Shown here piece by piece: positions 42,109 through 53,256 of a stretch of DNA of 64,000 bases. A program made the translations under genes and the position numbers. Where the stretch lies: assembly GCA_035553375.1 (NCBI GenBank), contig DATNCY010000278.1:1-64000 (forward strand). The letters run 5' to 3'. The notes beneath the pieces are model-generated. The model did not search any database and was not told the origin of the DNA. It saw nothing but the letters and a program-made list of their open reading frames with translations. This DNA is from JAJPHU01 sp035553375 (GTDB lineage Bacteria > Planctomycetota > Planctomycetia > Gemmatales > Gemmataceae). The first letter of the stretch is position 1. Each line of letters opens with the position of its first letter.

Positions 42109-43266
42109 ATGAACTACGAGCAAGCCTTCCTGCAAGCGATTGTCGAGAACCCCGACGACGATACGCCGCGACTGGTCTTCGCCGATTGGCTCGAAGAGCA
42201 GGGCAAATCCGTCAATGTGGCTCGGGCGGAGTTCATTCGCCTCCAGATTGAACTGGCCCGTCTACCGACGGAAGATTCACGCCGTTCGACATTGCAAGCA
42301 CGAGGCCAGGCGTTACTCGACGCCCATGCCACGGTCTGGACGAGTGAATTGGGCGGCCTCGTAGACGGAGGTGAATATCGTCGTGGCTTCCTTGAAAAGG
42401 TCACCATGAGGGCCGATACATTCTTGACAAATGCGGACACTCTTTTCCGCCTGGCTCCCGTGCGGGAGATCCATTTCCATCACGCACTCACCGCGATCGG
42501 CCGCCTGGCGCAATCCGTTCATCTGGCGCGTCTGTCAGGTCTCGACCTGAGCCACAACTTACTCTCGGATGCCGCCGTGGGAATACTCGCTTATTCGCCG
42601 CATCTGCAAAGAGTGCGCACCCTCGATCTGAACAATAACGAGATTGGTACATCGGGGGTAAGGAGTCTTGTCCAATCGCCCTATCTGCACAGCCTGACCA
42701 CCCTGAATCTGAGCCTCAACCGTCTGAACGCCGATACTGCCGAGCGCCTGGCTACCTCTCGTTTGCCGCAGTTAATCGAGTTGAACTTGCGGACGAACCA
42801 AGTCGGCGACAGCGGGATTCGTTGGCTCGCGTCCGCTCCGCAGCTAGCGCAAATAACGGCGTTCCGCCTGGGTTTCAACAGTATCACCCCTGCGGGCGTC
42901 AGCAGGTTGGCGAACTCGTTCTACTTGCGCAACTTGACCGCTCTCGAACTGAACTGGAACAATATCGGCGATGCGGGAGCAGTCGCGTTGGCGAGAGCCA
43001 AAGGAATGACCGCGCTGTCCTTCCTGGATCTCAGTTATGCACAACTCGGCGATGCCGGCATCACGGCCCTGGCCGACTCCTCCGCCCTACCGCGCTTGAC
43101 CGCCCTGAATCTCGGTTACAATGGCATCAGTGAAACCGGCGCTCGCGCGCTGGCCGACTCGCCTCGATTTACGCAATTGACCGCGTTGAACTTGGCGGGC
43201 AATCGCATCGACCCGGCACGATTGAACGAACTGCGCCGCGATTTCCGCGGCTGCCTGGGCGGTTGA
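42109..43266 (+). CDS. LRR protein with planctomycete repeat-companion domain, copy 2
   Basis: The 385-residue protein has the companion domain (MNYEQAFLQAIVENPDDD then TPRLVFADWLEEQG) and about eight leucine-rich repeats of about 24-28 residues (for example LTALELNWNNIGDAGAVAL). It starts 15 nt after the previous gene's stop and shares its operon. The repeat array is longer than in copies 1 and 4, showing that these genes gain or lose repeat units. Confidence 0.87.
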   Translation: MNYEQAFLQAIVENPDDDTPRLVFADWLEEQGKSVNVARAEFIRLQIELARLPTEDSRRSTLQARGQALLDAHATVWTSELGGLVDGGEYRRGFLEKVTMRADTFLTNADTLFRLAPVREIHFHHALTAIGRLAQSVHLARLSGLDLSHNLLSDAAVGILAYSPHLQRVRTLDLNNNEIGTSGVRSLVQSPYLHSLTTLNLSLNRLNADTAERLATSRLPQLIELNLRTNQVGDSGIRWLASAPQLAQITAFRLGFNSITPAGVSRLANSFYLRNLTALELNWNNIGDAGAVALARAKGMTALSFLDLSYAQLGDAGITALADSSALPRLTALNLGYNGISETGARALADSPRFTQLTALNLAGNRIDPARLNELRRDFRGCLGG

Positions 43267-43306
43267 ACTCCTCCGAGGACAACGGAGACGGCGACGAGAG
43301 AACGCG

Positions 43307-44965
43307 ATGGATCACGAACGGGCATTTTTACAAGCGATCCGCGAGGAACCGCACGACGACGCGCATCGGCTGATTTACGCCGATTGGCTGGAGGAACAGG
43401 GCGGTGCGCATCGCACGGCGCGCGCCAACTTTATTCGTGCGCAGTGCCGTTTCGCCGTGCTGCCGGCCGATGATCCGATGCGCGGCGCTCTCGAAGGCGA
43501 GGCCGCCGATCTGCTGGCCGAACACGAATGCGCATGGACGCAACCGCTTCACGGTCTCGCCGAAGATTGGCAGTTCGCGCGCGGCTTCGTCGAGGCCATC
43601 ACCATCAAGGGCGCGGACTTTCTGACGCATGCCGAACGCCTGTTCGCTTTTGCTCCTCTGCGAGCGGTCCATTTGCTGATTGGTCCCAAGGATATTCCTC
43701 ATCTGGCCGCCTGTCCGTTCCTCCAGTTCGTGGAGACACTCGATTTTCGCCGCTGTCATCTCAACGATCGCTCGCTGCAACAACTGTTGACCTCGCCGTA
43801 TCTCCAACGTCTGAGCGCCCTCGACCTCGACGGCAACGGCATCACCACGCCGGGGATACAATCGCTGGTTCATTCAAGTGTGTTCATGCACTTGCGCCGT
43901 CTCAATCTGAGTCGAAACGCGGGTGTCGGCGATAAAGCGATTCACCTGCTCGCCCGATCGCCGCATGCGGAAAGTCTCGAAGAGTTGGGACTCGCCGCGA
44001 CGAACGCCACCCTTGAAGGGCTTCAGAATTTGTTTCAGTCGCCGCACTTGCCGCGTTTAACGAGCCTCAATGTCGCGCGAACGCGCTCCTGGTGGGCGCA
44101 ACTCACCTCGCCGCTGCGCATCTGGGCCGACTCGAAACTGCTGAGGCAACTCCGCAATCTGGACCTCAGCGAGAACGTCCATCCGGCCTCCGTGGGCGTC
44201 CTGCTCGATTCGCTTCGCGCGCCCCATCTCCACACTCTTCATTTGCGCAGTATCGCCGCCGGCAGTTCGGAGGCGAAATTTCTGGCCAATTCTCCGCACC
44301 TGGCGAACTTGACTTTCCTCGATCTGCGGAAAAACAACCTCGGTGCCGAGGGCATGCAGATTCTCGCCGATTCGCCGCACCTGGCGTCCCTGACTCATCT
44401 GGATGTCAGCTCCAATAACATCCGCGATACGGGAGCGAAGGCGCTCGCCGCGTCGCCGCATTTTCGGCGCCTGGCTGTGCTGGATCTCGCTCGCAATGGC
44501 ATCGGCGGTCCTGGCTTGCAAGCGCTCGCGGAGTCGCCCAACCTCCAACACGTCACGATGCTCAACCTCGCCGCCAACTTCATCGGCGCGGACAGCGTGC
44601 GCGCGCTGGCGGAATCCGGGCATCTGAGCCGGCTGTCCTGGCTCGACCTCAGCGATGCCTGTCTCGACGAAACCAGTGCCCGCGTCCTGGCGTCGTCGGC
44701 GAATCTGGCCCGCTTGGCCACGCTGCTGTTGCAGAAAAACCAACTCGGCGATGCCGGGGCGAAGGCGCTGGCGCAATCGCCGCATTTGCAACGATTAGCC
44801 ACCCTCGATCTGAACGACAACCGCATCGGCAAGGCCGGAGCGGAGGCGCTGGCGGTCGCGCCATCCTGGCGACGGATGCGAAAACTCGATCTGCGCGGCA
44901 ACGTCTTCACCGACACGCAGGAAGCGTTATTACGCGAACGATTCGCCGATGCGGTGTTGCTGTGA
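43307..44965 (+). CDS. LRR protein with planctomycete repeat-companion domain, copy 3
   Basis: At 552 residues this is the longest of the four. The companion domain (MDHERAFLQAIREEPHDD then AHRLIYADWLEEQG) is followed by about fourteen leucine-rich units such as LTHLDVSSNNIRDTGAKAL. Successive units are similar enough to suggest recent internal duplication. It starts 40 nt after copy 2 and ends 28 nt before copy 4. Confidence 0.87.
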   Translation: MDHERAFLQAIREEPHDDAHRLIYADWLEEQGGAHRTARANFIRAQCRFAVLPADDPMRGALEGEAADLLAEHECAWTQPLHGLAEDWQFARGFVEAITIKGADFLTHAERLFAFAPLRAVHLLIGPKDIPHLAACPFLQFVETLDFRRCHLNDRSLQQLLTSPYLQRLSALDLDGNGITTPGIQSLVHSSVFMHLRRLNLSRNAGVGDKAIHLLARSPHAESLEELGLAATNATLEGLQNLFQSPHLPRLTSLNVARTRSWWAQLTSPLRIWADSKLLRQLRNLDLSENVHPASVGVLLDSLRAPHLHTLHLRSIAAGSSEAKFLANSPHLANLTFLDLRKNNLGAEGMQILADSPHLASLTHLDVSSNNIRDTGAKALAASPHFRRLAVLDLARNGIGGPGLQALAESPNLQHVTMLNLAANFIGADSVRALAESGHLSRLSWLDLSDACLDETSARVLASSANLARLATLLLQKNQLGDAGAKALAQSPHLQRLATLDLNDNRIGKAGAEALAVAPSWRRMRKLDLRGNVFTDTQEALLRERFADAVLL

Positions 44966-44993
44966 TTGTGGCCGAGATCGAGAGAGGCAAACC

Positions 44994-45806
44994 ATGACGC
45001 ACGCCGACGCCTTCTTGCAAGACATTCTGGCGCATCCCGATGACGATACGCCGCGTCTGATCTTCGCCGACTGGCTGGAAGAGCAAGGCGATGCGGCCAG
45101 CGCCGCCCGGGCCGAATTCATCCGCGTGCAATGCGCCCTTGCCGGCGGAGAACTGCCACCGCAACGGCGAGCCGAATTGGGGCGACGCGAGAAACAGATC
45201 CTCGACGAATGGGACAAAGAGTGGGTACGTCCCATTCGGCGACTGGTAAAAAACTGGGAATTCCATCGCGGCTTCATTGAGGATGTCGGTATGCTGACCG
45301 ATAGATTTCTCACGCATGCCAGCCGACTCTTCTGCCGCCTTCCCATTAAGCATCTACGTTTGTGGCCTCGTGTGTATTCCCAATCCTTTCCTCTTGTCGA
45401 GCGGATCAACATGGCGGCGGTAGCGGACAATGAGTATCTCTGCTGTCTGCGTTCTCTTGATCTCAGTGAAAATCAGTTGGAGAGCCGAGATGTGCGCGCC
45501 CTCGTCGTCTCGGAACATCTGACCCGTTTGACCGCGCTGGACCTATCGCACAATCGCATCGGCGACGGCGGCATTCGGGCTTTGGCGGGGGCACCGTTAT
45601 TAGGTCAATTAGAATGCCTGGATCTGTGCGGCAATGATGTCGGCGCCGGCGGTGTACGTGTCTTGGCACACGCTCTGGAAAAGTTGGAACGCTCACCCGA
45701 AGGATTGCGGTTACAGCGACTACATCTATTTGCCCACAATCTCAGTGCTGCCGGTCAGCGTGTGATCGCCGATTCGCCGTTGCTGCGGGAACTGGTGCGC
45801 GGGTGA
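44994..45806 (+). CDS. LRR protein with planctomycete repeat-companion domain, copy 4
   Basis: The 270-residue protein has the companion domain (MTHADAFLQDILAHPDDD then TPRLIFADWLEEQG) and about four leucine-rich repeats (LTALDLSHNRIGDGGIRAL). ATG 44994 follows GAGAGAGG; an earlier in-frame ATG lies in copy 3 and is not used. It ends the tandem set, with a convergent Uma2 gene 16 nt downstream. Confidence 0.85.
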   Translation: MTHADAFLQDILAHPDDDTPRLIFADWLEEQGDAASAARAEFIRVQCALAGGELPPQRRAELGRREKQILDEWDKEWVRPIRRLVKNWEFHRGFIEDVGMLTDRFLTHASRLFCRLPIKHLRLWPRVYSQSFPLVERINMAAVADNEYLCCLRSLDLSENQLESRDVRALVVSEHLTRLTALDLSHNRIGDGGIRALAGAPLLGQLECLDLCGNDVGAGGVRVLAHALEKLERSPEGLRLQRLHLFAHNLSAAGQRVIADSPLLRELVRG

Positions 45807-45822
45807 GTTTCCTGTCATAGTC

Positions 45823-46419
45823 TCAATCCAACGGCAAGTCCTGGCGTGTCGAATCATCGCCCGTCAACCGCACGGCCAACTTGCCCCCTTGCCCAGCCAA
45901 CTCGATCCCGGTGCCCGGACTGCGAATCCAGCCCTGAGCCGTGGCCGATTGCTTTTTGTAGCGGCCGCGCTTGAGGACATGGATTTCCGGCGTGCGCGTG
46001 TCTCGCTCAATCACCCAGACTTCGGGAACGCTGAGATCGCGATAGAACGGCAGTTTCTCGTAGGTCTCATCGTCGGGACTGCGAATTTCGACGACGACAT
46101 CGGGCGCTCCCTCGAAGTATTCGTTGCGATCGATGGCGAAGCGCTGCGGCAGGAGCAAGACGAGATCGGGAATGCGATAGCTCTTCGGCCAACCGCCGAT
46201 CGCCGCTACGTTAATCTGGTGATACACTTTGGCTTGTCGGAGTGGTGCCCAGTAGAAGCGCAGATAACTCTCCAGCGCGAATTCCAAATCTTGATGATCC
46301 CGGTTCGGCATCGGCGGCATGTGCAGGACTCCCTCCCACATCTCATCCCAACGGTCGGCTCCCGTCTGCTTGCGCAACGCTTGGATGTCTGGTAGTAGTG
46401 AGGACATGACGGCTTTCAT
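45823..46419 (-). CDS. Uma2-family (DUF820) nuclease-like protein
   Basis: The 198-residue protein has the Uma2 fold: VWEG-type start (DRWDEMWEGVLHMPPMPN), YRIPDLVLLLP with Asp, and PDVVVEIRSPDDETYEK with the Glu, then VWVIERDTRTPEIHVL. These give a PD-(D/E)xK-like centre. The family is abundant in cyanobacteria and planctomycetes; its role is unknown. ATG 46419 has GGGAG 7 nt upstream, chosen over a further Met at 46500. It is upstream of no other gene in its direction and faces the LRR operon. Confidence 0.82.
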   Translation of the reverse strand: MKAVMSSLLPDIQALRKQTGADRWDEMWEGVLHMPPMPNRDHQDLEFALESYLRFYWAPLRQAKVYHQINVAAIGGWPKSYRIPDLVLLLPQRFAIDRNEYFEGAPDVVVEIRSPDDETYEKLPFYRDLSVPEVWVIERDTRTPEIHVLKRGRYKKQSATAQGWIRSPGTGIELAGQGGKLAVRLTGDDSTRQDLPLD

Positions 46420-46492
46420 GCGATTCTCCCAATCCGTGTCTCGGTCGGTCCCCAGTTTACTCGCCATCCCGCAGCGGTGTATATGCCACTGT

Positions 46493-48346
46493 TTATACAT
46501 GAGTTTCCAGGATGGCTCCGCAGCGGCGAAGATGCTCTTCGTATTTCACGTCGTACAGCGCCCCGCGCAAATCGACGAGGTAAAAATCGACGCCATCGAG
46601 AATCGCCCCGCGCAGGTCGGCGCAACATAGGTTCGCCTTGCGGATCTCCTCGGGCGCTTTGTAGGTCTGTTCGTCGTAGTCGTCGGTGTAGAAGCCAGTC
46701 TTGCTGCCCTCGCAGGGGATGGTGCTGCCGACCAATCCGCTGCGCGTCGAACCCATGTGGAACGAAGCGCCGCGCAGGTCGGCATCGCGCAAATCGGCAC
46801 CTTCCCATTCGATGTCGGCCAATCCCGCCGCGCACAGACAGGCACCGCGAAAATTGCCTCCGAATATCGTCGAGCCGGTCAGCAGCGCGCCGTGCAGATT
46901 AGCCTTCTCGAAATCGGCGGCGAGGTTCATGTACTCCAGGTCGCAGCCAATCAATTGCGCCTCGGTGAAACGCGCTTCCTCCCAGTGCGCTTCACGCAAG
47001 CACAGGCCCGACAGGACGGCATTCTTCAAGTCGGCGCTGGAAAAATCGGCATCCGTCAGAATTGCTCGGGTGAAATCGACGCGGAACAGGATAGCTTTCC
47101 GGAAAACGGCCGCGCTCAAATTGCTGTCCACGAACCGCGTCTCCGGCAGGCAGGCCGATGTGAAGTCCGCTTGCTCCAGATTGGCGGCCGTGAAGTTCGC
47201 GGCATCGGCGCTGACGCCGGTAAGGTCGGCACCGCGAAGGTCCGCTTCCTCGGCGCTGAACTGATCCAGGCAGGCTCCCATCAGCCGAGCCTGGCGCAAG
47301 TTGACCTTGCTTGCGGTTGCGCGCATCAGGTTCGCTCGGCGCAGGTCGGCTTCCGTCAAGTCGGTTTCCCGGAGATCGGCTTGCGGCAGTTGGACGCCGG
47401 GCCAACCCACATGGCTCAAATACGCTCCGGCGAGTTGGGAAGGACAGTTACCTCTCAGGATCGCGCTTGCGCCGGCCGCATGCAGAATGCTGGCGGTCAT
47501 GGCATGACTCCAGGGCGGCCCGGCGAGCAAGACGTGCAACTGCGTGAATGCCCGGTCGTCGCCGACGATCAGGCGGCCCGTAGCTTCAATGAGATCGCGC
47601 GGCAGACGCTCGGCCAGATAATCGCAGCCTGCCTCGCCGTGCAGGTCCGCGGCAATGCGCTCGGTGGCCAGCATACGCTGCATCGGCGGATGACGCAGTA
47701 GGCGAATCAGGCTCTCGGCGAAGCCCGGTCGGACGATTTCCAGAACGCCATCCGCCAGGGATAGCTCCGGCATGACGGCGACGTTCAGACAGGCGCTCCG
47801 CGCTCGTTCCAGGAGATCGGTATCCGTCAGATATTCTTGCAGATGGCAATGCAGAGCGTCGCGGACATCGGGCAGCGCATCGTCGGAGGCCAATCGATCC
47901 AGCACAATCCGCCACAGTTCCGCCAAGCCATCGAGCAGGAAGTGATCCTCGACGCGGATACGCCGCATTACGGATGCACAACGCGGTCGATGCGCCGCCA
48001 GCAGATATTCAATGAGATCGTCTTGATTCCACGGTGCCAGGCTGTAGATGGCCAAATGATCCACCGGACATGCGGCCACAGCGGTGTAAATCACCAAGCC
48101 ATCCGGCATATTCACCAACGGATCGGCTTTCGGTTCATCCAGCAAGGCAATGGGGTAGTCGGAGGGCAAAGTGGCCAGGTGTCCGAGGGCCGTCGTTTTG
48201 CCCGAACCGACGCAACCTAGAATGGCGATGTTGCCGCGCGCTCCCGCTTCGACGAAGAAGCAAATTTCCTCATCGAGCAACAAAGGTATGTTGGCCGGCA
48301 GAGAAAGCACACGCGGCCGTACAGGTGCTTGTTTCGGCTCAATCAT
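46493..48346 (-). CDS. NTPase with C-terminal pentapeptide repeats
   Basis: The 617-residue protein starts with an NTPase domain: Walker A GCVGSGKTTAL (44-54) and IALLDEPK. Then comes about 200 residues of helical sequence, and from about residue 320 a long pentapeptide-repeat array (A(D/N)LxxADL type, e.g. LRETDLTEADLRRANL), which forms a right-handed helix. The plan recalls STAND/NACHT-like sensors with repeat arrays, though the motifs are too partial to call. ATG 48346 is preferred; a GTG at 48421 would add 25 residues. It is divergent from metG, sharing a 181-nt region. Confidence 0.7.
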   Translation of the reverse strand: MIEPKQAPVRPRVLSLPANIPLLLDEEICFFVEAGARGNIAILGCVGSGKTTALGHLATLPSDYPIALLDEPKADPLVNMPDGLVIYTAVAACPVDHLAIYSLAPWNQDDLIEYLLAAHRPRCASVMRRIRVEDHFLLDGLAELWRIVLDRLASDDALPDVRDALHCHLQEYLTDTDLLERARSACLNVAVMPELSLADGVLEIVRPGFAESLIRLLRHPPMQRMLATERIAADLHGEAGCDYLAERLPRDLIEATGRLIVGDDRAFTQLHVLLAGPPWSHAMTASILHAAGASAILRGNCPSQLAGAYLSHVGWPGVQLPQADLRETDLTEADLRRANLMRATASKVNLRQARLMGACLDQFSAEEADLRGADLTGVSADAANFTAANLEQADFTSACLPETRFVDSNLSAAVFRKAILFRVDFTRAILTDADFSSADLKNAVLSGLCLREAHWEEARFTEAQLIGCDLEYMNLAADFEKANLHGALLTGSTIFGGNFRGACLCAAGLADIEWEGADLRDADLRGASFHMGSTRSGLVGSTIPCEGSKTGFYTDDYDEQTYKAPEEIRKANLCCADLRGAILDGVDFYLVDLRGALYDVKYEEHLRRCGAILETHV

Positions 48347-48527
48347 GGTTCGGCTCGTTTTGTTGGCCGCAAAGAGGTCGGCCAGAACGTCTTCTATTGT
48401 AAAGCCTGCCAAGCCAAGCACAACTTGACAGTGAACCCGTGACCCGCCATCCTCATCCTGCTAAGAAGAGAGAAGAGAGAACCCCGCGGATTGAGCGTCG
48501 CCCCTAGCAGTGAGGATTGTGTTCGCC

Positions 48528-50084
48528 ATGACCGAACCATCGCGCTTCTTCCTGACAACCGCCATTGACTATCCCAATAGTCGGCCCCATATCGGCACCG
48601 CTTTCGAGAAGTTGGGCGCCGATGTGCAGGCGCGCTATCGCCGTATGCAAGGCTACGCGGTGTTCTTTCTCATGGGCAATGACGAGAACACCGTCAAGGT
48701 CGCCAAGCGCGCCGCCGAACTGGGCGTGGAGCCGAAACCCTACTGCGATGACATGGCCGAGCAATTTCAGGAAGTTTGGCGCGCCCTGGCAATCAGCTAC
48801 GACGACTTCATTCAGACGAGCGAAGCGCGCCATCACCAGGGCTGCCAAAAATTCATTCAGAAAGTGTACGACAACGGCTATATCTACAAGGGCAATTACG
48901 AGGGCTGGTATTGCGACGGCTGCGAGAGCTTCAAGACGGAGAAGGATCTCGACGACAACCGGCGCTGTCCCATTCATCTGACACCGGCCGTGCGCCGCGT
49001 CGAGCCGTGCCACTTCTTCGCGCTGTCGAAGTTTCAGGATCGTCTCATCCGCTTCTACGAAGAGAACCCCGATTTTATCCAACCGGAGAGCCGGCGCAAT
49101 GAAGTCCTCAATCTGGTACAGACCGAGCTGCGCGATGTGAATATCACGCGCTCCGGGCAGAGTTGGGGCATCCGCGTTCCCTTCGATCCGGACTTCACCA
49201 TCTGGGTATGGTTCGATGCGCTACTCAACTACATCACGGCCATCGGCTATGGCACGGATGAGGCGCGCTTTCAGAAATGGTGGCCAGCCCAACTGCATGT
49301 CATCGGCAAGGACATTACGCGCTTTCACTGCGCCCAGTGGCCGGCCATGTGCATGGCCGCAGGCATCGAACCGCCGCGCCGCGTGTTCGGACACGGTTTC
49401 GTCTACGACAAGGGTGGACGGAAGATCGGCAAATCGATGGACAATGTCGTCGAGCCGATGGACCTCATCACGAAGTTCAGCGCCGAGGCATTTCGCTTCT
49501 ATTTCCTGCGTGAATGCCCTTTTCCCGGCGATGGGGAGTTTAGCTGGGAGCGTTTTGTCGAAGTGTGCAACGCGGACCTAGCCAATAATCTCGGCAATCT
49601 CTACAGCCGAGTCACGCGCTTGCTGAGCCAGAATTACAACTGCCATCTGGATGACACGGCCAAGCTGGAGCCGGGCGAATTCTACACGGATACCGATGTC
49701 GAGACGATCGTCAAGCAGGTGCAGGAACACGTTGAGGCTTGCGAATACAGTCAAGCATTGCAACGCATTTGGCTCAAACTGCTCGATCCGGCCAATCAGT
49801 ATCTGGAGCGAACCGAGCCGTGGAAGCTGGTCAAAACCGACAAAGCGGCGGTCAAACGTATTCTGTACGACATGGTCGAGCAGCTGCGCGGCGTGGCCAT
49901 TTTGCTCAAGCCGTTCCTGCCGAGCATGGCGGAGACGATCTACACCAGTTTCAATTTCCGGCAATCGTGGGACAGCGTGCGCTATGAAGATGTCTGGTCG
50001 CATCCACGACAAACCGAAGACTTGCGGCTCGTGGCGGAGCTACCGGACGGCAAGGTGAAACCGCTATTTATGCGCATCGTTTGA
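48528..50084 (+). CDS. metG: Methionyl-tRNA synthetase
   Basis: The 518-residue enzyme charges tRNA-Met. It has the class I motif PHIGTA, the Cys-type metal knuckle (YCDGCESF...RRCPIHL) and the second catalytic motif as KIGKSMDN, where the usual sequence is KMSKS. The anticodon-binding helices follow (for example WLKLLDPANQYLERTEPWKL). There is no C-terminal dimerisation (tRNA-binding) domain, so it should be a monomer. The start at 48528 (MTEPSRFFLTTA) follows GAGG at a rather long distance; GTG 48510 is less likely. Confidence 0.93.
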   Translation: MTEPSRFFLTTAIDYPNSRPHIGTAFEKLGADVQARYRRMQGYAVFFLMGNDENTVKVAKRAAELGVEPKPYCDDMAEQFQEVWRALAISYDDFIQTSEARHHQGCQKFIQKVYDNGYIYKGNYEGWYCDGCESFKTEKDLDDNRRCPIHLTPAVRRVEPCHFFALSKFQDRLIRFYEENPDFIQPESRRNEVLNLVQTELRDVNITRSGQSWGIRVPFDPDFTIWVWFDALLNYITAIGYGTDEARFQKWWPAQLHVIGKDITRFHCAQWPAMCMAAGIEPPRRVFGHGFVYDKGGRKIGKSMDNVVEPMDLITKFSAEAFRFYFLRECPFPGDGEFSWERFVEVCNADLANNLGNLYSRVTRLLSQNYNCHLDDTAKLEPGEFYTDTDVETIVKQVQEHVEACEYSQALQRIWLKLLDPANQYLERTEPWKLVKTDKAAVKRILYDMVEQLRGVAILLKPFLPSMAETIYTSFNFRQSWDSVRYEDVWSHPRQTEDLRLVAELPDGKVKPLFMRIV

Positions 50085-50090
50085 CATAGA

Positions 50091-50163
50091 GCGAACGGCC
50101 AGCGGAAGCCGGCTGATATAGGCTGGTGGAGTCTAAACCAGCCGGCTTACGCCGGCCGTTCGC
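50091..50163. repeat. Composite palindrome between metG and queC
   Basis: GCGAACGGCC (50091-50100) pairs with GGCCGTTCGC (50153-50162), and inner arms (AGCCGGCTG against CAGCCGGCTT, GGCTGGT against ACCAGCC) extend the stem with small bulges. Similar sequences are common as dispersed palindromes in related planctomycetes, from memory. Confidence 0.65.
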
Positions 50164-50179
50164 CAACGATAGGACCGAC

Positions 50180-50878
50180 ATGCAAGACAAACCCGCAGTC
50201 GTACTGCTGAGCGGCGGTCTCGATTCGGCGACGGCTTTGGCCATCGCTCATCGCGAGGGCTTCCGTTGCCATGCTCTGACGATCGCCTACGGGCAGCGTC
50301 ATGCCGCGGAATTGGAGGCGGCGCGCCGCGTGGCCGCGGCGCTAGGCGCGGTTGAGCAGCGTATTCTCGAACTGGATCTGCGTGCTTTCGGTGGCTCGGC
50401 CCTCACGGCCGACATTCCGGTACCGCACGATCGCTCTGCGGAAACAATGAGCGCGAACATTCCTATTACCTACGTTCCCGCTCGCAATACGGTGTTTCTC
50501 GCGCTCGCCTTGGCTTGGGCGGAAGTATTGGGGAGTTTTGACCTCTTTGTCGGCGTCAATGCAATTGACTTCAGCGGTTATCCTGATTGTCGCCCTGAGT
50601 TTGTGGCCGCGTTCGAGCAACTGGCGAACCTGGCCACGAAAGCCGGTGTGGAGAAGAAGGGATGCTTCCGCATCCATACGCCGTTGATCCAACTCTCGAA
50701 GGCCGACATCATTCGCCTTGGTGTATCGCTGGGCGTCGATTATGGGCTGACGCATAGCTGTTACGATCCGGCTCCTGATGGCGCGGCTTGTGGCCGCTGC
50801 GATTCCTGTCAGTTGCGCCGCGCTGGTTTCGAGGCGGCAGGCATCTCCGATCCGACCCACTATTTCCCTCGTTCGTGA
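50180..50878 (+). CDS. queC: 7-cyano-7-deazaguanine synthase QueC
   Basis: The 232-residue enzyme makes preQ0, the precursor of the queuosine base in tRNA. It has the ATP-pyrophosphatase P-loop LLSGGLDSATAL, the block VPARNTVFLALALAWAE, and the C-terminal zinc-binding cysteines in CYDPAPDGAACGRCDSCQLR. ATG 50180 has AGGA 7 nt upstream. No other queuosine genes are adjacent. The palindrome upstream separates it from metG. Confidence 0.93.
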   Translation: MQDKPAVVLLSGGLDSATALAIAHREGFRCHALTIAYGQRHAAELEAARRVAAALGAVEQRILELDLRAFGGSALTADIPVPHDRSAETMSANIPITYVPARNTVFLALALAWAEVLGSFDLFVGVNAIDFSGYPDCRPEFVAAFEQLANLATKAGVEKKGCFRIHTPLIQLSKADIIRLGVSLGVDYGLTHSCYDPAPDGAACGRCDSCQLRRAGFEAAGISDPTHYFPRS

Positions 50879-50925
50879 GTTGGGTCATTTGGCGTCTTCC
50901 GGCTGGTCCGCATAGAGACTGTCTC

Positions 50926-51234
50926 CTAATCCCGCTGCTCAACTCCATCCGCCTCGACGCAGCAGCGCAACGCCGTCAGGAAGCGATCGGCGTCGTCGGC
51001 GGAGCGGATGTTCTCTTGCAGCGCGGCGCACGCTCCATGCACGCAGCACACCGAAGCGGCGTGTTCGCAGCGATCCATGCACTCGGTTTTGACGATACAG
51101 AGCTTGTACGGAAGACCGGCTTCCTCGACTTGCTGTTTCAACCATTTGCCGGGTGAGTCGTCGCAAACGCGACGCCAGGCTTTGCGGCAATCCTTGCCCG
51201 TGCAAAGAAACACCGTCACGGATGTCTTGCTCAT
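50926..51234 (-). CDS. Thioredoxin-like [2Fe-2S] ferredoxin
   Basis: The 102-residue protein has the four-cysteine pattern of the thioredoxin-like [2Fe-2S] ferredoxins: CTGKDC near the N-terminus, then CMDRC and CCVHG in the second half. It would carry electrons. An extra cysteine beside the second pair (VCCVHG) and another near the C-terminus (LRCCVE) are unusual. It lies between queC (convergent) and glpD (same strand, 39 nt upstream). Confidence 0.75.
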   Translation of the reverse strand: MSKTSVTVFLCTGKDCRKAWRRVCDDSPGKWLKQQVEEAGLPYKLCIVKTECMDRCEHAASVCCVHGACAALQENIRSADDADRFLTALRCCVEADGVEQRD

Positions 51235-51273
51235 CGGCGGCTCGCCTCCCTCCGAGATGTTCCCAACTCCATT

Positions 51274-52800
<1,527 letters not shown>

Positions 52801-52899
52801 GCACGTTCTCCCGCGCGGCCGGTTTCGTCTTCCAAGAGTCTGGCCGGAAACATCGTAATCAAACGCCGCCGATCCGCCAACCGCGACCTTCCCCACGCG

Positions 52900-53055
52900 A
52901 TGCCGATTCGATTTTCAGACGGTTCGGTGATCTTCGAGTGGCAAGACCCCGATGGCACGTACACGGAGGCCGAGATGGATCGGCCGCTCCATGCCGAAAT
53001 CATGTCGATCGAGCGGAGGAAGACCGCCAAGCACTGGGCCTTTCTCACCGAGTGA
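52900..53055 (+). CDS. Small protein, function unknown
   Basis: A 51-residue ORF (MPIRFSDGSVIFEWQDPDGT, ending HWAFLTE) starts at ATG 52900. Its composition is protein-like rather than shadow-like, with an alternating strand and a C-terminal helix. No family is recognised. It lies between glpD (divergent) and purA. Confidence 0.3.
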   Translation: MPIRFSDGSVIFEWQDPDGTYTEAEMDRPLHAEIMSIERRKTAKHWAFLTE

Positions 53056-53256
53056 AGAATCGTCAACGACGGAGTCCTGCAACCCGCAAGGAACGAGTTT
53101 TGATTGCCCTTGACTGCCCCTCGCGGGGCCGCTAGAAAAACAACCAGTCCCTTATTCCGTAAGGTCGTGTGACAGCCTGTGGCCAGTTGGTCTCAGGCAT
53201 TTTTTATGTTCGCCCAGGATCTAAAATCTCCTCATGTGGGAGGTAGGTGGAAGCCA

